The position numbers were made by a program, and so were the translations under genes. Positions 8,435 through 17,902 of a DNA stretch of 64,000 nt are shown here, piece after piece. Source of the DNA: Kordiimonadaceae bacterium. GTDB taxonomy: Bacteria > Pseudomonadota > Alphaproteobacteria > Sphingomonadales > Kordiimonadaceae. The first letter of the stretch is position 1. Every line of letters starts with the position of its first letter. The notes beneath the pieces were generated by a model. That model was not told where the DNA came from. It worked only from the letters and a program-made list of their open reading frames with translations, and searched no databases. The stretch covers positions 186,001 to 250,000 of the forward strand of contig JAEPQB010000001.1 in the NCBI GenBank assembly GCA_017640725.1. The letters are read 5' to 3'.

Positions 8435-8851
8435 ATGGCGGCGTTCATTAAAAAATGGCAACTATGGATCGTTTATGCAGTGTTTGCTGCAATTGCTGTA
8501 GGCACACATGACGGTGAAGCCTTGTTTGCTTCGGGCGGCGATTATGCCGCCGGCAAATATGTGGTTTGGTCCATCTATTTTGCGTTTCTTGGCTATTCTT
8601 TTTACTGCACCACGCAGGAGAATTTCTTCAAAACACTTGGGGTGATGACGCAAATGCATTGGGCCCGCCAGGTGGGCATTGACCTTTACATCGGCCTGTT
8701 TGCCGCTCTGTTTTTGATGTATCTTGTTGAAGGGTCGCTGCTTGTCGTCGCGCTGTGGCTGGTACCAGTGCTGATCTACGCCAACATGGCCATTTTCCTG
8801 TATTTCGCGCTTAATTACACGGAAATCGTCGCGCATTTCACCGGTGCCTAA
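8435..8851 (+). CDS. Small four-helix membrane protein, unknown function
   Basis: 138 residues. The ATG at 8435 is favoured over the in-frame ATG at 8405 because AGGGGG lies just upstream of it. Four hydrophobic segments span roughly residues 8-25, 40-60, 80-105 and 108-130. There are no Cys pairs or recognised catalytic motifs, and I do not recognise the family. It is transcribed away from the Zur-box-like element but not obviously controlled by it, and is followed directly by a strong hairpin terminator. Confidence 0.7.
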   Translation: MAAFIKKWQLWIVYAVFAAIAVGTHDGEALFASGGDYAAGKYVVWSIYFAFLGYSFYCTTQENFFKTLGVMTQMHWARQVGIDLYIGLFAALFLMYLVEGSLLVVALWLVPVLIYANMAIFLYFALNYTEIVAHFTGA

Positions 8852-8856
8852 CAAAA

Positions 8857-8882
8857 AAAGGCGCCCCAAAGAGCGCCTTTCT
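8857..8882. terminator. Bidirectional intrinsic terminator
   Basis: AAAGGCGC (8857-8864) pairs with GCGCCTTT (8873-8880) around an eight-base loop, with an A-run before and T-run after. It serves the membrane protein gene ending at 8851 and the convergent aldehyde dehydrogenase ending at 8901. Confidence 0.85.
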
Positions 8883-8900
8883 TAGCCAAAATGGTTGGCC

Positions 8901-10334
8901 CTACTCGGCGGCGTGGTAGCCCAGCACGGACTTGAGCTCCAGGAAGTCATTGAACGCATGTGCGCCCCACTCGCGGCCGTTGCCGGATTGCTTGTAACCG
9001 CCAAACGGGGCGCTCAGGTCGCCCGCGGCGCCGTTGATGTAGACCATGCCCGTGCGCATGCGCGATGCCACCTTACGCGCGCGGTCCACGTCGGCGGACT
9101 GCACCGCACCCGACAGGCCATACGGGCTGTCGTTTGCGATCCGCACCGCATCATCTTCGTCTTCATAGCCAATGATCGACAGCACCGGACCGAAGATTTC
9201 TTCGCGGGCAATGGTCATATCTGGCGTCACGTCCGCAAACACTGTGGGCTTAACGAAATAGCCTTTGTCGATGCCGTCTGGCCGGCCTGTGCCACCCGCC
9301 ACGACGCGCGCACCTTCTTCAATGCCTTTTTCAATCAGGATGCCGACTTTTTCAAACTGCTGCGCATTTGAAATGGGCCCCATGGTGGTGGTTTCAGACT
9401 TGGGGTCACCGGTGATGACCGTCTCGGCCGCTTTGGCTGCGATGGCTGCGGCTTCGTTCATACGGTCGGCAGGCACCAGCATGCGGGTGAGCGCCGTGCA
9501 GGTCTGGCCTGTATTGCGCATCACCGAAAGGGTTTCCCGCGCCACCGCTTCTTCAAAATTCGCATCATCAAGGAGAATGTTTGCCGACTTGCCGCCAAGC
9601 TCCTGCGTTACGCGCTTGATGGTTTTGGCGGCATTCGCCTGCACTGCCGCACCCATGCGGGTTGAACCGGTTACTGACACCATGTCCACATCCGGGTGAC
9701 CAGAGATAGCTTCGCCAACCGTCATGCCTTCGCCGTACACAACATTGTAAACGCCCGCAGGCACGCCTGCCGCGTCCATAGTTTCGGTGAACAGCTGGCA
9801 GCTGTAGGGCGCCACTTCACTGGGCTTCAGCACCATGGTGCAACCGGTTGCGATCGCTGGCGCCACCTTGCAAGCGATCTGGTTGATCGGCCAGTTCCAC
9901 GGCGTGATCATGCCCACAACACCGATCGCCTCTTTGGCAACGCGTGTCAGGCCATTGTCTTCTTCAAAGGAGAATGTCTCCAAAATCTGCCGGGCCGTCA
10001 TCAGGTGACCAAGGCCAGACGGTGCGTGCGCCTTGTTGGCGAGGAACGCTGGCGCGCCCATCTCAAGGGTGATGACGTCCGCCATCTCAGGCATGCGCTT
10101 TTTATATTCTTCGATTATGCGGTCGAGAATGGCGAGCCGCTCTTCCCGCGTGGTTTGGCTGAAGCTTTCAAATGCTTGCTTTGCAGCTGCAACAGCAGCG
10201 TCCACGTCACCCGCTGTGCCCAACAGCATCTTGCCGGAAACTTCTTCGGTCGCCGGGTTTACCACATCGCGGAAGTCAGCATTTTCGCCTTCAACCCAGG
10301 CACCATTGATGTAATTTTTGTCGAGCATTTTCAT
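8901..10334 (-). CDS. NAD(P)-dependent aldehyde dehydrogenase family protein
   Basis: 477 residues from the ATG at 10334, with GGAG eight bases upstream; an ATG six bases earlier is too close to that site. The full fold is present: PWNWP (oxyanion Asn about 147), VLKPSE (Lys about 170), VTGSTRMG, ELGGK (general base Glu about 245), GQTCTA (catalytic Cys about 279) and EEIFGPVL. It oxidises an aldehyde to an acid; the aldehyde cannot be read from sequence. It precedes an SDR and an esterase on the same strand, suggesting a degradation or detoxification block, with 106 bp between it and the SDR stop. Confidence 0.92.
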   Translation of the reverse strand: MKMLDKNYINGAWVEGENADFRDVVNPATEEVSGKMLLGTAGDVDAAVAAAKQAFESFSQTTREERLAILDRIIEEYKKRMPEMADVITLEMGAPAFLANKAHAPSGLGHLMTARQILETFSFEEDNGLTRVAKEAIGVVGMITPWNWPINQIACKVAPAIATGCTMVLKPSEVAPYSCQLFTETMDAAGVPAGVYNVVYGEGMTVGEAISGHPDVDMVSVTGSTRMGAAVQANAAKTIKRVTQELGGKSANILLDDANFEEAVARETLSVMRNTGQTCTALTRMLVPADRMNEAAAIAAKAAETVITGDPKSETTTMGPISNAQQFEKVGILIEKGIEEGARVVAGGTGRPDGIDKGYFVKPTVFADVTPDMTIAREEIFGPVLSIIGYEDEDDAVRIANDSPYGLSGAVQSADVDRARKVASRMRTGMVYINGAAGDLSAPFGGYKQSGNGREWGAHAFNDFLELKSVLGYHAAE

Positions 10335-10440
10335 GATCATTTCTCCAACTCGCCTTTGGGGACAGGCGTAAAAAACTGGCGGCAAATGTACCCAAGGGGA
10401 GCACCGCTTGCCAACCAAGATTATCTATTGTGTGCGCGAG

Positions 10441-11271
10441 CTATTTTGCTGCCGCTTCTTCGCCCTCAAACGCACCTTTCATCAGGCGCGGAAAGATTTT
10501 GCGCCACGCGTTTGGCATCCAGCGCTGCAGACGATCAATCAGGCGGGCGTCGCCACCAACAAGAATGCGGTATTTACCACGCGCGACGCCATCCAAAATT
10601 ACTTTGGCAGCGTCATCCGGCGTGGTGCGCGCGTTATCCTTGAAGCGTTGCTCCATCTCTTCCCGGTCCACTTCGCCGTTCAGGGAGTTTTTATGCACAC
10701 CGTGCTTGACGATGCCCGTGTCCACGCCGCCCGGATGCACGCTGTGCACCTGCACGCCGGTGTCTTCAAGCTCGTAAAAAAGCGACTCGTTAAAGCCTTT
10801 AACTGCGTGCTTTGCAGCGCAGTAAGCGGCCTGACTTGGCACACCAATGATGCCGAAAATACTGCTGATGTTGATGACATGGCCTGTGCCGCGCTCAATC
10901 ATTTTGGGCAGTACAGCTTTGGTGCCATGCACCACACCCCAAAAATCCACATCCATGACTTTTTCAAAGTCATCATATTCGTGGCTGACGACCAGATCAG
11001 AAAAGGAAATGCCGGCATTGTTAAACATGCCATCAATGGGGCCAATTTTTGCTTCCGCATCTGCGGCGGCCGCGAATACATCGTCTTTCTTGGAAACATC
11101 AAGCACGCGGGCGTGCACATTCACCTGCTTGGCCTTGAGTTCCTGTTCCACTTTCGCGAGGTTTTCGCCGTTGATGTCAGTAATATAAATGGCACAGCCC
11201 TTGGCCGCGAGCGCATGCGCAAGTGAGCGACCGATGCCGGATCCGGCGCCTGTAATGAATGCTGTTTGCAT
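10441..11271 (-). CDS. Short-chain dehydrogenase/reductase
   Basis: 276 residues from the ATG at 11271 (GGGGAG upstream). Classical SDR: TGAGSGIG dinucleotide loop at residues 8-15, NNAG near 83, a Ser ahead of the YCAAKHAV active-site Tyr/Lys pair near 150-157, then HPGGVDT. The C-terminal 60 residues are basic and may touch the membrane. It starts 11 bp after the stop of the esterase gene, so the two form an operon reading from 12200. Substrate unknown; alcohol or ketone interconversion of a lipid-like compound would fit the neighbours. Confidence 0.9.
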   Translation of the reverse strand: MQTAFITGAGSGIGRSLAHALAAKGCAIYITDINGENLAKVEQELKAKQVNVHARVLDVSKKDDVFAAAADAEAKIGPIDGMFNNAGISFSDLVVSHEYDDFEKVMDVDFWGVVHGTKAVLPKMIERGTGHVINISSIFGIIGVPSQAAYCAAKHAVKGFNESLFYELEDTGVQVHSVHPGGVDTGIVKHGVHKNSLNGEVDREEMEQRFKDNARTTPDDAAKVILDGVARGKYRILVGGDARLIDRLQRWMPNAWRKIFPRLMKGAFEGEEAAAK

Positions 11272-11282
11272 GGTTGCTCCCC

Positions 11283-12200
11283 CTACCAATGCTTGTTGAA
11301 AAAGTCAGCAATCTGCTGGATGGCTTGTTTGCCTTCGGGCACAATGCCTGCGCTCATGTGCCAGACATGATGCATCTTGTTCCAGACCTTCAATGTGCTA
11401 TTGCCGCCTGCTTTCACGATACTGGCATGCATGCGCACACTGTCATCCAGCAGGATTTCCTCGCTGCCTGCCTGCATCAATATGGGCGGCAGGTTGCTGT
11501 GGTCCGCGAACAAGGGTGATGGTTGTGGGTCAGACGGATCGATATCCCCCGCATAAGCGGCGGCTGCCATGGCAATACCGTCAGGCCGAAGCATCACATC
11601 TTTTTTGCCGTTGGTTTTGATGCTGTCGCCGCTGCCCGTCAGGTCAAGCCAAGGAGAAATCATGGAAATCACGTCGGCAGGCTTGCGGCCACTGTCGCGC
11701 ATGGCCAGCATCAGGGCGGCCGTTAGGTTGCCGCCTGCACTATCGCCTGACATGGCAAATTTGGCATCTGGATGCGCGGCGCGGATATAATCAATTGCGG
11801 CCAGGCCCTCATTGATTTGCGTTGGACATTTGGCATCCGGGGCCAACGAATAATCCAGCAAAAAAACGCGCGCATCACAGGCCTTTAAAAGCCGCCAGGC
11901 CAGGTCACGGTAGACCTTCGGTGACCCCCATACATAGCCGCCGCCATGCGAATAAAATAGAATGCGGTCCTTGCGGGTGCCGGGTTCTGCCACCCATTCG
12001 CCTTTGAATTTCACGCCGTCCTGCTCGGCCTCGACCGCCTCAACTTCGGTTGACTTGGGTGGCTGCGGCATGCGGCTTTCGGAATAAGAAAGAGCCTCAT
12101 GGAAATTGGGTTCCGGCACCGGCTCACCGGGTTTTGCAAACAGATCGCGCCGGAACAGTTTCCGGATTTGGCGGCGTACCAGCCAGGCCCTGATGGACAT
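11283..12200 (-). CDS. Alpha/beta hydrolase, HSL-type esterase
   Basis: 305 residues from the ATG at 12200. HGGG (residues about 85-88, oxyanion hole) and GDSAGG (nucleophile Ser about 154) are the hallmark pair of the hormone-sensitive-lipase esterases; the C-terminal acid is in the GSEEILLDDS region and the His in HHVWH. It hydrolyses a carboxylic ester, probably cytoplasmic because no signal peptide is seen. First gene of a two-gene operon with the SDR. A TAATGA/TCATTA inverted repeat at 12283-12297 lies between it and the divergent GST-like gene. Confidence 0.9.
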   Translation of the reverse strand: MSIRAWLVRRQIRKLFRRDLFAKPGEPVPEPNFHEALSYSESRMPQPPKSTEVEAVEAEQDGVKFKGEWVAEPGTRKDRILFYSHGGGYVWGSPKVYRDLAWRLLKACDARVFLLDYSLAPDAKCPTQINEGLAAIDYIRAAHPDAKFAMSGDSAGGNLTAALMLAMRDSGRKPADVISMISPWLDLTGSGDSIKTNGKKDVMLRPDGIAMAAAAYAGDIDPSDPQPSPLFADHSNLPPILMQAGSEEILLDDSVRMHASIVKAGGNSTLKVWNKMHHVWHMSAGIVPEGKQAIQQIADFFNKHW

Positions 12201-12282
12201 GTATTTCTCTCCCCATTACGATCACACAGGCTTGATCACCTGAAACCTGCCATCTGCTTGACAGCGGACCGCGGCGCCATAG

Positions 12283-12297
12283 TAATGACATTCATTA
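12283..12297. promoter_or_regulatory. Inverted repeat in divergent promoter, possible TetR operator
   Basis: TAATGA (12283-12288) and TCATTA (12292-12297) are perfect inverted arms around CAT. The site lies 83 bp before the esterase start and 27 bp before the GST-like start. Arm length and spacing suit a TetR dimer, and a TetR gene lies 1.3 kb downstream, but no copy is seen in front of that gene itself. Confidence 0.4.
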
Positions 12298-12323
12298 TCT
12301 AGTCAAATGATCGGACTTTTCAA

Positions 12324-13469
12324 ATGTCGCTTAAAACACCAGTCACATTATATGGTGCACCGCCCAGCCTTTACTCCGGCAAAGCCAGAAGCTATCTGCG
12401 CAAGGCTGGCATTGATTACATTGAGCGACTGCAATGCCACCCGGACTATGCGAGCCGCATATTGCCGGCCATAGGGCGCTTCGTGATACCAGTGCTTGAG
12501 CATGATCAGACGATCGTTCAGGACACGACAGAGATCATTGATTATCTGGAAGAAAACGGTGATGCACCCATTGGCGTTTACCCCGAAACGCCAAAACAGA
12601 AAATTATCTCCCTGATCCTCGAGGTGTTTGGTGATGAAGGTTTACTACGTCCGGCCATGCATTACCGCTGGAACTTCCCGGAAGAAAACGACTATTTCAT
12701 TTCTATGGAATTTGGCCGTTTCATGAACCCGCAGGCCGACGACGATGAAGCGCGCCAACTGGCGGGCATGCCCAAAGCCGCCATGCAAAAATATCTGCCG
12801 GGCCTTGGCATAACCGAGGATACCATCCCGGAAATTGAACGCACGTACGAGGACCTTTTGGCTGCACTGGATGCACATTTCCTGAAGCATCCCTACTTGC
12901 TGGGGGGCAAGCCAACTATCGCTGATTTTGGCCTGTACGGGCCGATGTATGCGCACCTGGCCCGCGACCCAAAGCCAGAGATGTTGATGAAAACGACAGC
13001 CAACCGCGTTTGGCGTTGGGTGGAACGCATGACAGCCCCAGACCTCGACAAGCCTGAGTTTTCAGGCCTGCCTGACGCGACAGTAGCGGGCGACGCAATC
13101 CCTGACACCCTGAAAACCGTACTGAAGCTGGTTGGGCGCGATCATGCCCCAGAAGTCACCGCACTGGTTGATTTTGTGAATGGGCATTTGGAATCTGGCC
13201 CTGAGGCTGGCTCGCCCGTCATTACCGATGCAACACGGCGCGTGCTGGGCCGCATCACCATCCCGGTAGGTGATATGGAGGTGCCAGTTGGCGCGCGTCA
13301 CTTCACACTGTGGATGCTTCAGCGCGTGCACGATGCCTATGATGCGCTGGGTGACAATGACAAAGCTGAAGTGGATACCCTCCTTGAGGAGCTTGGACTA
13401 GAGGCCTATGTTCATCACCGCCCATCGCGCCGCATCAAGCGCGTAAACTATGCAGAAGTCTGGGCCTGA
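12324..13469 (+). CDS. Glutathione S-transferase-like protein, long form
   Basis: 381 residues, far longer than a normal GST (about 200-230). The thioredoxin-like N-domain (residues about 8-80: TLYGAPPSLYSGKARSYLRK, then VIPVLEHDQTIVQDTTEIIDYLEE) is followed by an enlarged helical domain with FLLGGKPTIADFG-like motif (LLGGKPTIADFGLYGP near 200-215), then about 150 extra residues. Such long GST-like proteins are common in alphaproteobacteria and their reaction is mostly unknown. Divergent from the esterase/SDR operon and 118 bp ahead of a TetR regulator. Confidence 0.8.
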   Translation: MSLKTPVTLYGAPPSLYSGKARSYLRKAGIDYIERLQCHPDYASRILPAIGRFVIPVLEHDQTIVQDTTEIIDYLEENGDAPIGVYPETPKQKIISLILEVFGDEGLLRPAMHYRWNFPEENDYFISMEFGRFMNPQADDDEARQLAGMPKAAMQKYLPGLGITEDTIPEIERTYEDLLAALDAHFLKHPYLLGGKPTIADFGLYGPMYAHLARDPKPEMLMKTTANRVWRWVERMTAPDLDKPEFSGLPDATVAGDAIPDTLKTVLKLVGRDHAPEVTALVDFVNGHLESGPEAGSPVITDATRRVLGRITIPVGDMEVPVGARHFTLWMLQRVHDAYDALGDNDKAEVDTLLEELGLEAYVHHRPSRRIKRVNYAEVWA

Positions 13470-13587
13470 TCTATCGCATTGATCTTTCCCTCCCATAATT
13501 TGATCGTCTCCCTGCTTTACTAAGCGGTGTCATAAATGCTTAACTGTTCTTTGTGGGAAGAGTTACATAGTTCAAGGGGGGACATGC

Positions 13588-14211
13588 TTGAACGTGCAAA
13601 ATGGGAACAAGCTCAAGCGGGCCGATGCAACACGTATTGCGCTGATCGAAGCGGCAGAACGGTTGATTGCTGAAAAAGGCCTGGCCGACGTTTCAACGAG
13701 GGAAATTCTCCAGGAAGCGGGACAGCGCAACCAGTCTGCGTTGCAGTATCATTTTGGCTCCAAAAAGGGGCTGATCAGTGCAACGATCAACGAGCGCACA
13801 AAACAGATCGACCGCGTGCGCCAGGAGATGCTGGAGAAGGTTGGAGACAATCCTTCCATGCGGCAACTGATCGAAGTTTTGATCATGCCACTTGCGGATT
13901 TGATGCGCGAGAAAGCGGCTGGTGCCAATTATCTGAATTTCCTGAGCCAAGCGATTACGCAACCTGAGTGGGAACTGCGCCGCGTTCTTGAAGAATTCAA
14001 TGTTGTTGGCATGTTAAAAGCCTATGAGCTGCTGGATGCCAAATTTGAAAACATGAGCGAAAAAGAGCGCTTAACTCGCCAATACGTTCTGTTCGACTTT
14101 GCCATATTGGCGCTCAATCGCTGGTGTCTGGACGAAAAACCCGAGCGATCTCTGGAGGACACATTGAAGTTTGTTATCGACGGCTCGCTCGCCCTGGCGA
14201 AACTGGATTAG
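13588..14211 (+). CDS. TetR-family transcriptional regulator
   Basis: 207 residues from a TTG at 13588, preceded by GGGGGG; no in-frame ATG exists near the N-terminus. The HTH is at residues about 14-60 (ALIEAAERLIAEKG, then VSTREILQEAGQRNQSALQYHFGSKKGLI), which is canonical TetR. The C-terminal helical ligand domain has no family signature I can place. Neighbouring GST, reductase and esterase genes suggest that it senses a hydrophobic or electrophilic compound (inference). Confidence 0.92.
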   Translation: MNVQNGNKLKRADATRIALIEAAERLIAEKGLADVSTREILQEAGQRNQSALQYHFGSKKGLISATINERTKQIDRVRQEMLEKVGDNPSMRQLIEVLIMPLADLMREKAAGANYLNFLSQAITQPEWELRRVLEEFNVVGMLKAYELLDAKFENMSEKERLTRQYVLFDFAILALNRWCLDEKPERSLEDTLKFVIDGSLALAKLD

Positions 14212-14293
14212 AAGAAGTCGGACTGGCCGCTTGAAAAGCTGAAGAACGCACCAGATTACGCTTCAGTGCCAACACTCATTTAGGAACACCACC

Positions 14294-14986
14294 ATGACAT
14301 TGACGGTCTGCGGCCTCATTGGCTCGCCTTTCTTTCGCAAAATCCTGACGCAGCTGAATGAAAAAGGCGTTGCCTATGACGTAGAAAACGTTAGCCCTTT
14401 TGGTGCCGATGAAAACTTTACCAAAATGAGCCCTGCGCGTCGGATTCCATTGCTGAAAGACAGCGACCATGGCGACGATTGGGTGCTTCCGGACTCGACC
14501 GCCATTTTCCATTATCTGGAGAAGAAAATCTCCGAGCCTGCATTGGTGCCATCGGACCTTGCAGACTATGGCCGGGCCTTGTGGTTCGAGGAATATGCCG
14601 ACACCGAAATGGCGTCGACGATCGGGCTTGGTATATTCAGGAAGATCGTGTTCCCGCAGATGCAGAAAAAGGCCCCGGACATTGACGGCGCGATGGAAGT
14701 GATCCGCGGCAAATTGATTGGCATTAATGACTATATTGAGCAATCCCTTGAGGGTCGCGAATGGCTGGTTGGGGACAGCTTCTCGGTCGCTGACATTTCT
14801 GTTGCGGTTCAATATGCGAACCTCTCGTTTACGGGGTATGTACCGTCAGCCGAACGCTGGCCAAACATCAGCGCCTTCATGCGCCGCGTCGGAGAACGCG
14901 ACAGCTTTGCCGGACCTCACGTGAAAGCTGTTGGAGCTTTTGCCAACATGCAGAAAATTGAAATTGACCCGGCGGAGGGTCTTTAA
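14294..14986 (+). CDS. Glutathione S-transferase family protein
   Basis: 230 residues, normal GST length. The N-terminal thioredoxin fold starts VCGLIGSPFFRKILTQL, where Ser11 is in the position of the GST catalytic Ser/Cys. RRIPLLKD (cis-Pro) and DSTAIFHYLE (Glu/Asp-Ser glutathione contact) follow. The C-domain holds WLVGDSFSVADISVA, the N-capping-box motif. Its stop overlaps the next start (TAATG at 14984-14988), coupling it to the reductase at 14986. Confidence 0.88.
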   Translation: MTLTVCGLIGSPFFRKILTQLNEKGVAYDVENVSPFGADENFTKMSPARRIPLLKDSDHGDDWVLPDSTAIFHYLEKKISEPALVPSDLADYGRALWFEEYADTEMASTIGLGIFRKIVFPQMQKKAPDIDGAMEVIRGKLIGINDYIEQSLEGREWLVGDSFSVADISVAVQYANLSFTGYVPSAERWPNISAFMRRVGERDSFAGPHVKAVGAFANMQKIEIDPAEGL

Positions 14987-16044
14987 TGGCGATCGGCAAA
15001 AAATGGATGGTGTACGGTGCCACCGGCTACACCGGTCAATTGATCGCGAGAGAGGCCGTTGCAAAGGGTGAAAAACCAACCCTTGCTGGACGCAACGCAG
15101 ACAAAGTGCGCCCCTTGGCTGAAGAGTTGGGATTGCCCTGGGCTGCATTTTCCGTTGATGACAATGACGCCGTTCTGGCCGCGCTCAAGGACCATGACCT
15201 GGTTCTTTCGGTCGCGGGGCCTTTCTCTGCGACGGCAGAGCAAATGATGCAGGCCTGCATTGATAGCGGCACTCACTATCTGGATGTGACCGGCGAAATA
15301 GCAGTATTTGAACTGGCGGCAAGCAAAGGTGATGCAGCAGCCGCTGCTGGCATTACCCTTATGCCGGGAGTTGGTTTCGATGTTGTTCCAAGTGACTGTT
15401 TGGCGGCCCATACAGCGGCGCGAGCGAAAGATCCGCAATCCTTGATGATCGCCATCAAAGGACTTGGCGGCCCATCACAGGGCACCGCCAAAACAGCGGT
15501 AGAATCGCTCGGTGCCGGTACAATGGCGCGCAAAGACGGCAAGATCACAACCTTCCCCGCTGGCAAACTGAAACGCGACATTGACATGGGCGAAGGACCC
15601 GAGCCGTATTTGGCTGTTTCCTGGGGTGATGTGTCAACGGCGCATTACAGCACTGGCATAAACGACATTGAAGTCTACTTCCCGAATGCTGGCCCCATCA
15701 AATCCATGACGACCCTGAGCCGTTTTCTGGGGCCTGTCATGGGCAGCAATGCGGTGAAAAACTTCTTGAAGAAACAAATTGATAAGATGCCCGCTGGCCC
15801 AACGGACGCCGAGCGCGAACGGGACACTTCGTTGTTGCTGGCTGTTGTCATTGACGCAGATGGAACCGTTTACAAAAGCAGGCTGGCGGCCCCCAATGGC
15901 TATACGCTGACAGCCGAATCAGCCGTAAAAAGTGCACTTCTAAAGCTGGAGAGCAACGGTGAACCCGGGTTCCAAACGCCGTCCATGGCCTTTGGGGCAG
16001 ACTTTGTACAGACGCTTAGCGGGTGTTCGCTGGAAGACCTTTAA
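14986..16044 (+). CDS. Saccharopine-dehydrogenase-like NAD(P)-binding reductase
   Basis: 352 residues. The N-terminus (MVYGATGYTGQLIAREA, residues about 8-24) is the Rossmann loop of the saccharopine dehydrogenase / trans-acting enoyl reductase group. The next blocks, AGRNADKV and VLSVAGPF, are also typical. Members reduce enoyl or imine bonds in lipid or secondary metabolism; here the substrate is unknown. It is co-translated with the GST at 14294 and ends 8 bp from the convergent EAL gene. Confidence 0.85.
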   Translation: MAIGKKWMVYGATGYTGQLIAREAVAKGEKPTLAGRNADKVRPLAEELGLPWAAFSVDDNDAVLAALKDHDLVLSVAGPFSATAEQMMQACIDSGTHYLDVTGEIAVFELAASKGDAAAAAGITLMPGVGFDVVPSDCLAAHTAARAKDPQSLMIAIKGLGGPSQGTAKTAVESLGAGTMARKDGKITTFPAGKLKRDIDMGEGPEPYLAVSWGDVSTAHYSTGINDIEVYFPNAGPIKSMTTLSRFLGPVMGSNAVKNFLKKQIDKMPAGPTDAERERDTSLLLAVVIDADGTVYKSRLAAPNGYTLTAESAVKSALLKLESNGEPGFQTPSMAFGADFVQTLSGCSLEDL

Positions 16045-16052
16045 GAGATCAT

Positions 16053-17642
16053 TCAGGCAGATTTAACAATCTGAGCAGCCATCAAGCCGTTGGTTGGCTT
16101 GCCATAATAATAGCCTTGCCCATAGTCCACGCCGATATCTTTCAAAAGCTCTGCGTGGTCTTTGGTTTCGATCCATTCGCCGACCGTCTCAATGCCCAAC
16201 TCTTTGCAGAGCATCACCATCGAGCGAAGGAAGGCACGGTCTTCGCGTGACTCGGTGGCATCTTTGATGTAGGCGCCGTCAATTTTAACAGCATCAACAC
16301 GCAGGTTTTTCAGGTATTGGAAGCCAGCTGCACCCGCACCAAAGTCGTCCAGATACACCTTGAAGCCAAGCGCCCGGATTTGTTGTACCACGTCACCAAT
16401 AGCCTTCAGATCCAGGATGCGCGCACTTTCCGTGATTTCAAGCGACATAAATGGCGAGACGTCCTGATTATCCTCAAGGATTTTCAGTAGGTCTTTGATG
16501 AAGTCTGGTTCAGAAAGCGAGCGGCCTGATACGTTCACTGCAATCCCAGGAGCCCCACCTTGTACTTGCAGATTTTTTATCTTCTTTATGACCCGCTTGA
16601 TCACAGCCCGATCAAAATCATCAATCAAGCCGACATCCTCAGCAAAACGGATCATTTCCCACTGGCTTTTCATCACTTCCGGAAGGTCAAAACGAGTAAG
16701 CGCCTCAAAATGATGGGTCGTCATGCGTTTCATATCAACAATGGGCTGATACACGAGCGAAAAGGCGCCTTCTGCAAGCACTTGCCGGAAAGCGCGCACG
16801 CGCTCTGATGTTTCCCCAATCAGCGTGCTGCAGTTTTCTTCAATTTCATTGATGTCGAAACCTTCGCCGTCGTCAGCAAATTGCTGCAAGCTGAACACCA
16901 GTGCCTTCATGCTGTCTTTGTCGCTCAGGTTACTGGATGCGGCGTCAATCGTTGCCGCACTGATTTCAACGCCCGTCGCCTGAGTGATGGCTGCGCTGAT
17001 AGACTCCGTAGACGTACTGGTGTCAGTTTTGTCCGTAACAACAGCAAACTTGTCATCCGCCATGCGCGAAGCAGAATGACCATCATATGAAACTGACTGT
17101 AGATAGTGCTCGATATTGGCCTGTTGGCCTGCGTTCAATTCTTGGCCCGCGTCGGCTTCAATAACAGTTACCTGAACTTTATCTTCTGCCTCCGGGTCAT
17201 CCTCCAGCAATTTTTCCAGATTGCTAAAGAATTGTTGTTTCTTCTCTTCTGCCACCATCTGACCCGTGGGTGACGTTTCCCGCGTACCAAGGCGTTGAGG
17301 CCGTGAAAGCACAACGTAAATTGAATTAGGCTCCGACGGCAATTTGGCGATAAAGGCACCAAATTTCTCTTTGCCGTCGTCATCTATTCCAACGCTCAAA
17401 TTGATTGGCCCCAGCCGGTTGGTGCCAGTTAATTTATCAACGTTTTTCTTGAAAAGACCGCGCCCCTTAAGGTCCAGCAAATCCATAAAGTTCGTTTCAT
17501 TGCCAGGGACAGCCAGAATGCCCAGCGTTGATTTCACCGCACCATCCGCGTTTTGGATGACGAAGTCATTATCCATTTCCAATAACAGGTCACCGACGCA
17601 AAATGCGTAGCCTAAAAACCTGTTTGGAACCTTAAAAGTCAT
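16053..17642 (-). CDS. EAL-domain c-di-GMP phosphodiesterase-like protein
   Basis: 529 residues from the ATG at 17642; an in-frame TTG 18 bases upstream is less likely. The EAL domain occupies about residues 285-529. EALTR (313-317), NVSG, EITE, DDFGAG, KIDG and a final VGEWIE are all present, so catalytic metal ligands look intact although EALTR and VGEWIE differ from the usual EALLR and AEGVE. The first 280 residues have no signature I recognise; 20-110 look like a PAS-like sensory fold and 130-160 are charged and probably helical. Cytoplasmic. Monocistronic; role in lifestyle switching is a family-level expectation. Confidence 0.88.
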   Translation of the reverse strand: MTFKVPNRFLGYAFCVGDLLLEMDNDFVIQNADGAVKSTLGILAVPGNETNFMDLLDLKGRGLFKKNVDKLTGTNRLGPINLSVGIDDDGKEKFGAFIAKLPSEPNSIYVVLSRPQRLGTRETSPTGQMVAEEKKQQFFSNLEKLLEDDPEAEDKVQVTVIEADAGQELNAGQQANIEHYLQSVSYDGHSASRMADDKFAVVTDKTDTSTSTESISAAITQATGVEISAATIDAASSNLSDKDSMKALVFSLQQFADDGEGFDINEIEENCSTLIGETSERVRAFRQVLAEGAFSLVYQPIVDMKRMTTHHFEALTRFDLPEVMKSQWEMIRFAEDVGLIDDFDRAVIKRVIKKIKNLQVQGGAPGIAVNVSGRSLSEPDFIKDLLKILEDNQDVSPFMSLEITESARILDLKAIGDVVQQIRALGFKVYLDDFGAGAAGFQYLKNLRVDAVKIDGAYIKDATESREDRAFLRSMVMLCKELGIETVGEWIETKDHAELLKDIGVDYGQGYYYGKPTNGLMAAQIVKSA

Positions 17643-17902
17643 GTGCCTGAACGCCCCCAAAGCGTGCCTGTTTCATCAGATGCAGCCCGATACCCAATAT
17701 GCTGCTCTTTGCTCTCTTGTCATATTCTTGTTGTTTTAGGTTATTAAAAGGTAAATCCATCGTCGATTTCGTCGAATTTTTGTTAACCAATTGGATTTGC
17801 TCATAATTTTTTGCTGACATTTTTGTTTTTAATCAGCCGTGAATCAGTGCAGAATTTGGTAACGCGAATGACACTCTACATCGCCATCAGAAAGGGACTG
17901 CT

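Noticed and set aside
8895-11226. Long plus-strand open frames opposite the aldehyde dehydrogenase and SDR (up to about 315 codons)
   Set aside because: They mirror well-conserved minus-strand enzymes, lack ribosome sites and encode His/Cys-rich nonsense without family motifs.
17632-17820. 62-codon minus-strand frame upstream of the EAL gene
   Set aside because: It overlaps the EAL start in another frame, has no family signal and no clear ribosome site.
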